DNA from: Alphaproteobacteria bacterium
GTDB taxonomy: Bacteria; Pseudomonadota; Alphaproteobacteria; Bin65
NCBI GenBank assembly: GCA_022819985.1
Contig: JAJEGH010000036.1
Coordinates: forward strand, 1-64,000
DNA length: 64,000 nucleotides
Direction: 5' to 3'
The notes under the pieces: generated by a model
Told to the model about the DNA's origin: nothing
What the model saw: the letters and a program-made list of their open reading frames with translations, nothing else
Database searches by the model: none
Position numbers and translations under genes: made by a program
Shown here: positions 51,087 to 57,923 of the stretch, in pieces
How the letters are laid out: every line of letters starts with the position of its first letter
How positions within the stretch are numbered: position 1 is the stretch's first letter

Positions 51087-52969
51087 GCCGGAACCTCGCG
51101 GTCCGGCGCCGCGCCCAGCCGGCGGCCGAACCCGGTCTCGCCCAGCCCGACCAGACCGTTCGGCAGCAGGAGCACAAGGCCGATGATGGTGGCGCCGAGC
51201 AGGAAGCGCCAGTAGCTCAGCTCACTGAACAGGTCGTTGAGCCAGGTCAGCGCCGTCGCGCCGACGATCGGGCCGGTAAGCGAATGCACCCCGCCCAGCA
51301 GCACCATCAGCAGGGCGTCGAACGAGCGGGCGATCTCCATCGCCGTGGGAAAGACGCTGCCCTTGGAATAGACGAACAGCGCGCCGGCCAGGCCGGCGAA
51401 CGCGCCGGAAATCGTGAAGGCGACCCACTGGTGGCGCTTGAGGTCGATGCCGATCGCGGCGGCGCGCAAGGGCGAATCCCGTCCGGCGCGCAGGGTGTAG
51501 CCGAAGGGCGCGAACAGGATCCGGCGCAGCGCCAGAAGGCCGGCGACGACGAAGCCGACGGTCATGTAATAGTAGGCGATGCGCGAACTCGCCCAGTCGG
51601 AGGGCCAGGTGCCGAGAATGCCGTCGTCGCCGCCGGTCACCTCACCCCACTGGAAGACGATGGACCAGGCGATCTGGGCAAAGGCGAGCGTCAACATGGC
51701 GAAATAGACGCCGGTCAGGCGCACGCAGAACCAGCCGAACAGGATCGCCAGCAGCGCTGCCCCTGCCGGGGCGGCCCAAAAGGCGATCTCCATCGGCGCC
51801 TCGGCGAACTTCACCAGCAACGCCGCGGCATAGGCGCCGCCGCCGAAGAAGGCGGCGTGGCCGAAGGAGACCATGCCGCCCGGCCCCATGATGAAATGCA
51901 GGGCGGCGGCGAACAGCACGAAAATCATGATCTCGATGACCAGGACCAGCGAGAAGTCGCCGACCAGGGATGGTACGATCAGATGGGCAACCGGCAGAAG
52001 AAGAAGAACGGCCAGCACGGCCGCGCCCACGATGCGCAATCCCCGGTCGGCCGGACGCAACGGCGCTTCCGGCGCCTCGACGACGCCGTGGCCGGGGATC
52101 TCCGGCTGGCCGAGCAGGCCCCAGGGCCGGAAGATCAGCACCACCGCCATGACCAGGAACATCAGGATCAGCGTACTGTTGGGGAAAATCTGGATGCCGA
52201 AGGTCTGGAGCAGGCCGATCAGCATGGCCGCCAGGAAGGCGCCGCCGATGCTGCCCATGCCGCCGACCACCACCACCACGAAGGCCGCGGCGATGATGTT
52301 GAAATCCATCAGCAGGTCGGCGCCGCCTTTGGGCAGCTGGATCGCCCCGCCGAGCCCGGCCAGGGCGGAGCCGAGGAACAGCACGCCGGTGAACAGCCAG
52401 CGCTGGTTGACGCCGAGGGCCGAGACCATCTGGCGGTCGAGGGTCGCGGCGCGCACCAGGGTGCCCCAGCGCGTGCGGTTGAACAGCAGCCAGAGGCCGG
52501 CGAGGACCAGCGGCGAGACCGCGATCAGGACGAGATCGTATTCCGGTAGTCTCTGGCCAAGGATGGTGACGGCGCCGGTGAAGCCGGGCGCCCGCGGACC
52601 GACCAGGTCCTCCGAGCCCCAGATCCAGAGCGTAATGTCCTGGATGACCAGGATGACGCCGAAAGTCGCGATCAGCTGAAACAGTTCCGGCGCCCGGTAG
52701 ATGCGGCGCAGCAGCAGGACTTCCATCGCCACGCCGATCAGCCCGACCGCAGCAGCAGCGATCAGGATCGCGATCCAGAAACCGATCGCGCCGCCGCCGA
52801 CCGCATGGACCGCACTCACGCCGATATAGGCGCCCAGCATGTAAAAGGAGCCGTGGGCGAAATTCACGATCCGCGTGACGCCGAAGATGATCGACAGGCC
52901 GGACGCGACCAAGAACAGCGCGGCGGCGCTGGACAGGCCCGTCAGCAGCGTGACGACGAATTCACCCAT
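51083..52969 (-). CDS. Fused LivH-LivM permease of the branched-chain-type ABC transporter
   Basis: A 628-residue membrane protein that fuses both permeases. Residues 1-300 are LivH-like (SGLSIIFGVTRIVNFAHGSFYMLGAYIG, then GRPWG-type end ILIFRPWGLLGQPE), and from about 310 it is LivM-like (IEIMIFVLFAAALHFIMGPGGMVSFGHAAFFGGGAYAAALLV). Around 17 hydrophobic segments. The fusion replaces two genes. It follows livK across a strong hairpin and overlaps livG by 4 bp. Confidence 0.92.
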   Translation of the reverse strand: MGEFVVTLLTGLSSAAALFLVASGLSIIFGVTRIVNFAHGSFYMLGAYIGVSAVHAVGGGAIGFWIAILIAAAAVGLIGVAMEVLLLRRIYRAPELFQLIATFGVILVIQDITLWIWGSEDLVGPRAPGFTGAVTILGQRLPEYDLVLIAVSPLVLAGLWLLFNRTRWGTLVRAATLDRQMVSALGVNQRWLFTGVLFLGSALAGLGGAIQLPKGGADLLMDFNIIAAAFVVVVVGGMGSIGGAFLAAMLIGLLQTFGIQIFPNSTLILMFLVMAVVLIFRPWGLLGQPEIPGHGVVEAPEAPLRPADRGLRIVGAAVLAVLLLLPVAHLIVPSLVGDFSLVLVIEIMIFVLFAAALHFIMGPGGMVSFGHAAFFGGGAYAAALLVKFAEAPMEIAFWAAPAGAALLAILFGWFCVRLTGVYFAMLTLAFAQIAWSIVFQWGEVTGGDDGILGTWPSDWASSRIAYYYMTVGFVVAGLLALRRILFAPFGYTLRAGRDSPLRAAAIGIDLKRHQWVAFTISGAFAGLAGALFVYSKGSVFPTAMEIARSFDALLMVLLGGVHSLTGPIVGATALTWLNDLFSELSYWRFLLGATIIGLVLLLPNGLVGLGETGFGRRLGAAPDREVPA

Positions 52970-53027
52970 CGCAGCACCCGGCGCTCAGAGGAAAACGGAT
53001 ACAGCCGGCTGGCGGAAGCCGGCTCGT

Positions 53028-53067
53028 GGGAGCCGGCAGCCCTTTGCCGAAGGGCCGCCGGCTTCCC
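53028..53067 (-). terminator. Hairpin between livK and the livHM permease gene
   Basis: A long GC-rich inverted repeat: GGGAGCCGGCAGCCCTT and AAGGGCCGCCGGCTTCCC around a 5-base loop, with one bulged base. It is positioned just after the livK stop, before the permease start. In binding-protein operons such a structure usually protects the 3' end of the binding-protein message and lowers downstream expression, giving an excess of binding protein. Confidence 0.6.
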
Positions 53068-53078
53068 GCTGTAGGAGC

Positions 53079-54293
53079 TTACTGCTTGCGCAGCTTCCTG
53101 GTCTCCTCGACCGACGGCAGATACTTCGCCCCGTCGAGATACTGCCAGCGCTCCATGGTGCCCTTGCCGTCCTTGAGCACCGTCCAGCCGACATAGGCGC
53201 CCATGGTCGACTGGTGATCCACGGCCCGGAAGGTGATCGGCCCGGTCGGCGCATCGAAGCTGAGGCCCTTCATGGCGGCGACCATCTTGTCGGTGTCGGT
53301 CGAGCCGGCCTTCTTCAGCATGGCCTGGATGGCCAGCATCGTGTTGTAGCCGACGATGGAGCCGATGCGCGGATAGTCGTTCCAACGCGCCTGGTAGGCG
53401 ACGAGGAATTTCTTGTGCTCCGGCGTATCGATGTCCTGCCACGGATAGCCGGTGACCAGCCAGCCGACCGGCGCCTCGCCCTTGAGCGGATCGATATATT
53501 CCGGCTCGCCAGTCAGCAACCCGACGATCAGCTTGCCCTTGAACAGGCCGCGGGTCCGGCCCTCGCGGACGAACTTGGCGAGGTCGGAACCGAAGGTGAC
53601 GTTATAGATGGCGTCGGGCTTCAGCGCGGCGAGCGCCTGGACCTCGGCGCCGGCATCGATCTTGAACAGGCCCGGCCATTGCGACCCGACGAAGGTCACG
53701 TCCGGACGCAGCTTCTTCAGCACCTTCTGGAACGCCGCCACGGCATCCTTGCCGTAGGCGTAGTTCGGCGCGATCGTCGCCCAGCGTTTGGCTCCCTTGC
53801 GCTTGGCGGCCTCGGCCGCGAGCATCGCCGCCTGCATGTAGGTCGAGGGGCGCAGGCGGAAGGTGTAGTTGTTGCCCTTGGCCCAGACCAGCGCGTCGGC
53901 CAGCGGCTCGGCCGCCAGATAGAGCGCCTTGCGCTGCTTGGCCCAGGAGGCCAGCGCCAGGCCGATATGCGAGAACAGCGAGCCGGAAATCAGCGCCACC
54001 TTGTCCCGCGAGCGCAGTTGCTCGGCGACCTTGACGGCCTCGCCCGGCTTGCCCTGGTCGTCGCGGGAGACCAGCACGAGCTTCTTGCCCAATACGCCGC
54101 CGGCCTTGTTGATCTCCTCAACCGCCAGGGTCGCCCCGCGACGGTAGGGAATCGTGTGGGCCGGCAGCCGTGTGTAGCTGTTGATATCGCCGATCTTGAT
54201 CTCGTCGGCCGCCAGCGCCGGGGCGCTCGACGCAAGAGCGCCGGAAAGGACGCCGAGGGCGACGCCTGCCGTCAGAACGTATTTCACTTTCAT
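53079..54293 (-). CDS. livK: Branched-chain-type ABC transporter substrate-binding protein
   Basis: A 404-residue periplasmic protein. It starts MKVKYVLTAGVALGVLSGAL with a signal peptide probably cut after APALA (before ADEIKIG). The mature protein has the LivK fold: IKIGDINSYTRLPAHTIPYRRGATLAVEEINKAGGVLGKKL, then VALISGSLFSHIGLALA and YAYGKDAVAAFQKVL. The start follows GGGAGGAAG. Liv-type proteins bind amino acids, amides, aromatic acids or N-heterocyclic acids; the location within an N-heterocycle cluster argues for the latter. Confidence 0.9.
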   Translation of the reverse strand: MKVKYVLTAGVALGVLSGALASSAPALAADEIKIGDINSYTRLPAHTIPYRRGATLAVEEINKAGGVLGKKLVLVSRDDQGKPGEAVKVAEQLRSRDKVALISGSLFSHIGLALASWAKQRKALYLAAEPLADALVWAKGNNYTFRLRPSTYMQAAMLAAEAAKRKGAKRWATIAPNYAYGKDAVAAFQKVLKKLRPDVTFVGSQWPGLFKIDAGAEVQALAALKPDAIYNVTFGSDLAKFVREGRTRGLFKGKLIVGLLTGEPEYIDPLKGEAPVGWLVTGYPWQDIDTPEHKKFLVAYQARWNDYPRIGSIVGYNTMLAIQAMLKKAGSTDTDKMVAAMKGLSFDAPTGPITFRAVDHQSTMGAYVGWTVLKDGKGTMERWQYLDGAKYLPSVEETRKLRKQ

Positions 54294-54377
54294 AAGGACT
54301 TCCTCCCTGGTTGGGCGCCCCGGCATTGCCGCCGGCGGTTCGGCCAGCGTCCGCTCCGGTGCGCCATCTGAAACCCG

Positions 54378-55424
54378 TTACTCCGTCGCCTCGGCCGATA
54401 CGGCCTGTTCGTTGCGAAGCATCTTGTCGACGATCCTGCGGCTGCGGTTCGGGCCGTTGTCGATCGCCAGCCGGACCGTCGGCTTGACCCCGGCGTCGTC
54501 CTGCGAACGCTGCACCGCCTCAAGAATTTCCCGGTCTTCCTCGAACGCCATGACGAACTGTGCGGTCATCCGTTCCGACACCGACCGGCTCTCCGGCTCG
54601 AAGTTGCGCACCTGCATCCAGAAATAGTGCGTGCTGCTCTCGGTCTCCGGCGCCAGATAGTGGCAGGAGAAGATGCGCGTGCCCTTTTCCCGGTCCTTGT
54701 CCGAATGGCCCATGCCGACCGGGCCGATCCCGAAATCGACGACGTTGATCGCCGGCGGATAGAAGAAATAATACTGCCAGCGGTCGACATTGCCGCCGAT
54801 CGTCAAGAACTGCTCGAAGATCGGCACCGGCGGCCGGTCGAGGGTCCAGCGATTGACTTCGACGATATCGCCGACCTGCTTCGTCTCGACCGGAATATCC
54901 TCCATCTCGGCGCTGCCGAGCGACGACGGATGCACGAAGCTGACATGCGCTGGATCGAGCAGGTTGTCGGTGAGTTGCTGATAGTGCGCTGCGACATGGG
55001 TATAGGGGCCGTGATTGACGCCCCAGTCCGGATCCCGGTAGGGCGGCAGGTCGAACAGCAGCGTCTCGTCGGCCATTTCCGGCTCGCCGGTCCAGACCCA
55101 GACCAGGCCGAGCCGCTCGGCGACCGGATAGGACCGTACCCGGATGTTGCCCGGAATAAGCTTCTGGCCCGGAATCTTCCGGCAGGCGCCGGTCGCGTCG
55201 AACTGCAGGCCGTGATAGCCGCACTCGATGCAGTCGCCCCGCACCCGGCCCTTCGACAGGGGCAGGAACTTGTGCGCGCAGCGGTCTTCCAGCGCTGCCA
55301 CGCAACCGTCGCCGGCGCGAAAGACCATGACCGGCTCGCCGAGCAGCCGCCGGCCCAGGGGACCGTCGTCCAGTTCGTCCAGCCAGGCGATCGGGTACCA
55401 GCTGTTGCGCACGAATCCGTTCAT
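54378..55424 (-). CDS. Rieske-type oxygenase (VanA-like) large subunit
   Basis: A 348-residue oxygenase alpha subunit. The Rieske [2Fe-2S] ligands are C49/H51 (CAHKFLPLSKG) and C68/H71 (CGYHGLQFD). The mononuclear iron site is in LTDNLLDPAHVSFVHPSSLG (about 150-170), with its Asp and two His. The layout is that of vanillate O-demethylase-like and N-demethylating Rieske oxygenases, which need a separate reductase; none is adjacent. It lies between the livK gene and the UPF0280/reductase genes, so it probably acts on the cluster's substrate, perhaps removing an N- or O-methyl group. Confidence 0.85.
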   Translation of the reverse strand: MNGFVRNSWYPIAWLDELDDGPLGRRLLGEPVMVFRAGDGCVAALEDRCAHKFLPLSKGRVRGDCIECGYHGLQFDATGACRKIPGQKLIPGNIRVRSYPVAERLGLVWVWTGEPEMADETLLFDLPPYRDPDWGVNHGPYTHVAAHYQQLTDNLLDPAHVSFVHPSSLGSAEMEDIPVETKQVGDIVEVNRWTLDRPPVPIFEQFLTIGGNVDRWQYYFFYPPAINVVDFGIGPVGMGHSDKDREKGTRIFSCHYLAPETESSTHYFWMQVRNFEPESRSVSERMTAQFVMAFEEDREILEAVQRSQDDAGVKPTVRLAIDNGPNRSRRIVDKMLRNEQAVSAEATE

Positions 55425-55500
55425 TTTCCGGCGTTACCGATAGCGGGCGGTGCCGGAATTCCGGCCGCCGTGTTTGTGTCGTGCAGGGCGATCGGTTCGC

Positions 55501-56439
55501 TCATGCGGCTCTGGCCCTGTCCTCGCGCCTGTAAATCACAGGGCCACCGCCCGCGAAAGCGGGCAGAGTCGCGCCCCCGACAATTGTGCTCCGGCCGCAC
55601 AGGGTCAGGGCTGCCCCCACGATCAGGCCGCGGCCGGTCACCGCCTGCGCTGCCGCCCGGCCGGCTTCCAGCGCCGTCTCAACCTCGGCCTTCGTCAGAT
55701 CGCCGACATCGACGGTTACCGGCCGGTCGCCCAGGTCGCTGTCCAGGTCCAGATCGCACGCCGGGGTCCGGACGACGGCGGGACTCTCGACATCGACCGC
55801 GTTCGCGATCAGTGTCGCCGCGACATCCGCTGCCGCGGCGGTTTCCGCGAGAACCGTCACCGAATCGGCGATGCCGAACGACAGGCTGCGACCGCGCCAG
55901 CCGCTGGTCGCGATTCCGCCGACTCCGTCTGCGCTGCCGATCTCCGCAACGCCGGCGGCCTCCGGCAATTCGCCCAGCGCAACCAGACCGGTGCGGAACC
56001 GTTCGCCCGGCGCCAGGCGGATCGCGATATCGCCGCCATTGTTGACATAGGCGCGGGTCAGATTGCGCCCGGCGATGGCCGCTGCCAGCACCTCGTCCGC
56101 CACGGCGCCGGCGACGGCCGCCATCGGCGTGACGAAGCGTCCACAATGCGGCGCGCAGGCCGCCGCCATGCGCCGCGCCGTGCTGCCCCGGACGGCCGGC
56201 TGACCGGAAATGTCGGTGCGTAGCGGGGCGAGTTCGCCGACCAGTTCGCCAAGCACGGTGCGAAAGCGCACCCAGGCCTGTTCGTGGAAGGCGGCCACTT
56301 CCCCGGGCAGCCCGAAGGCTTCGAGCACAAGATCGATCGGGCCGTGCTGGAAATGCCGGCGGCGACCGTCTGGCAGGATCGCCCTGACCGGGTCCGGCAT
56401 GGCCCTGTCCGGCGCTGTCATGTTACGCGCGCCACTCAT
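55501..56439 (-). CDS. UPF0280 (ApbE-like) family protein
   Basis: A 312-residue protein of UPF0280, whose fold is related to the flavin transferase ApbE. Landmarks are LDLVLEAFG-type opening (GPIDLVLEAFG), VTPMAAVAGAVADEVLAAAIAG, RAYVNNGGDIAIRLAPGE, ATSGWRGRSLSFGIADSVTVLA and DVGDLTKAEVETALEAGRAAA. The start at 56439 overlaps the stop of the 6-hydroxynicotinate reductase-like gene (ATGA), so the two are translationally coupled and probably functionally linked; an earlier in-frame ATG (56478) lies inside that gene. It may help mature or flavinylate the reductase; this is inference. Confidence 0.8.
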   Translation of the reverse strand: MSGARNMTAPDRAMPDPVRAILPDGRRRHFQHGPIDLVLEAFGLPGEVAAFHEQAWVRFRTVLGELVGELAPLRTDISGQPAVRGSTARRMAAACAPHCGRFVTPMAAVAGAVADEVLAAAIAGRNLTRAYVNNGGDIAIRLAPGERFRTGLVALGELPEAAGVAEIGSADGVGGIATSGWRGRSLSFGIADSVTVLAETAAAADVAATLIANAVDVESPAVVRTPACDLDLDSDLGDRPVTVDVGDLTKAEVETALEAGRAAAQAVTGRGLIVGAALTLCGRSTIVGGATLPAFAGGGPVIYRREDRARAA

Positions 56440-57923
56440 CCGTCCTCCGTCAGGCCGTGCAGCGGCGCGCCGGGCCATGGCGCCCGATCATGCCATTTCT
56501 CGACCCGCAACCGGTCGGCGTCGACGATCTCGCCGACCTGCCGCACGGCATCCATATGGCCGCCGAGGGCGGCATAGTCGTCGAGCCGCAGGGTGAATTC
56601 GATGGGCGCCACGATGGCCGGTGTAGGAACGTATCCGAAGCTGTTCTCCGGCATGGTCGTGACGTCGACCATGATCGTGATGCCGCCGCCGGGCCAGACA
56701 TAGACCGGCGCGCCGCCGGCGGTCACCCGGGTCAGCGCGCTGCGCACCGAGCGGGTGAGGCGTACCGGATTTTCGGTGACACCGGCGCGCAGCGATCCGC
56801 CGGCTCCGGCCATGAAGGCGACCGTGGCAAGCGCCGGCTCGCAATTCTCGCCGATCCGGTCGACGACGACCGAAAGTTCAGCCGGCATCGGCGCTTTCTG
56901 AGGCCGGAGATCGTCGTCGAGGATGAAATATTCGGCGTCCTCGCCGGTCGTGCTGACCATGAGCAGCCGCTCGCCGGGCCAGGCGACCTTCGGGTTGATC
57001 GTGTCGATGATGGAGAGCGGGTCGGTCACGTCGGTGCCGCCCCAGCCGCTGCCCGGCTCGGCGACCTGGAAATAGCGCCCGGGCGTCGACTTGCGGCCGC
57101 GCACCCGGATGCCGGCGGGTTGCATGTCGAGGAACCGGCCGGCCTGGTGTTCGGTCAGGACGCCGGTAATATGATCGTCGACGACGATGACCTCGTCGGT
57201 ATGGCCGAACCATTGTTGGGCGAAGATGCCAATGGTCGCCGAGCCGCAGCCGACGCGCATCCGCTCCTCGTGCCGGCCGCCGATGACCGGCGCCCTGCCG
57301 GCCTGCAGCGTGAGGCGTTCGCCGCTGTCGATGGTGAAGTCGATCGCCTCGCCGTTCGACAGGCGCAGCATCATATCGCAGGTGACGACGCCTTCCCTCT
57401 TCGAGCCGCCGGTGAGATGGCGGACGCCGCCGAGCGACAGCATCTGGGAGCCGTATTCCGCCGTCGTGACGTGGCCGACCTGCTCGCCCTCGACGCGCAC
57501 CGGCGCGGTCTCCGGCCCGATATAGCGGTCGGTGTCGATTTTCACCTTGAGGCCGCAATAGCTGAAGATGCCCTCGGAAACGACCGTCACCATATCGACG
57601 CCCTCATGGTCGCTGGCGACGATGAAGGGGGCGGGCTTGTAGTCCGGATAGGTCGTGCCGGAGCCGATGCCGGTCACGAAGGTCTCGGCGCCGGGAATCA
57701 GCGAACCGTCCCAGTCCTTGCCCTGGAAGGGCACGAGGTCGCCGTCTCTGCCGGCGCGCTGGGTGACCACGAACGGGTCCATCCGGGTCAACACGCCGCC
57801 GACATTGCCGTAGCGGTCGCAGGCGCCGGTGCGTCCCTCGCGGATGCGGCACAGGACGGGACAGGCATCGCAGGTGACGACGCCCGGCTTGTCCTTCGCA
57901 GCAGCGGTCGCTCCGTCAGGTAT
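56436..57923 (-). CDS. 6-hydroxynicotinate reductase-like Fe-S protein
   Basis: A protein of about 495 residues. Close to the N-terminus it has a Cys cluster C18, C21, C25 and C35 (TCDACPVLC and GACDRYGN), likely a [4Fe-4S] site, followed by SGTTYPDYKPAPFIVASDHEGVDMVTVVSEGIFSYCG. These segments match proteins annotated as 6-hydroxynicotinate reductase, which reduces 6-hydroxynicotinate to 1,4,5,6-tetrahydro-6-oxonicotinate. The start is unusual: an ideal AGGAGG is six bases before an ATA codon (57921-57923), and no ATG, GTG or TTG is near it; an ATG at 58007 and a TTG at 57944 would put the start inside the upstream gene. Overlaps both neighbours. Confidence 0.8.
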   Translation of the reverse strand: MPDGATAAAKDKPGVVTCDACPVLCRIREGRTGACDRYGNVGGVLTRMDPFVVTQRAGRDGDLVPFQGKDWDGSLIPGAETFVTGIGSGTTYPDYKPAPFIVASDHEGVDMVTVVSEGIFSYCGLKVKIDTDRYIGPETAPVRVEGEQVGHVTTAEYGSQMLSLGGVRHLTGGSKREGVVTCDMMLRLSNGEAIDFTIDSGERLTLQAGRAPVIGGRHEERMRVGCGSATIGIFAQQWFGHTDEVIVVDDHITGVLTEHQAGRFLDMQPAGIRVRGRKSTPGRYFQVAEPGSGWGGTDVTDPLSIIDTINPKVAWPGERLLMVSTTGEDAEYFILDDDLRPQKAPMPAELSVVVDRIGENCEPALATVAFMAGAGGSLRAGVTENPVRLTRSVRSALTRVTAGGAPVYVWPGGGITIMVDVTTMPENSFGYVPTPAIVAPIEFTLRLDDYAALGGHMDAVRQVGEIVDADRLRVEKWHDRAPWPGAPLHGLTEDG

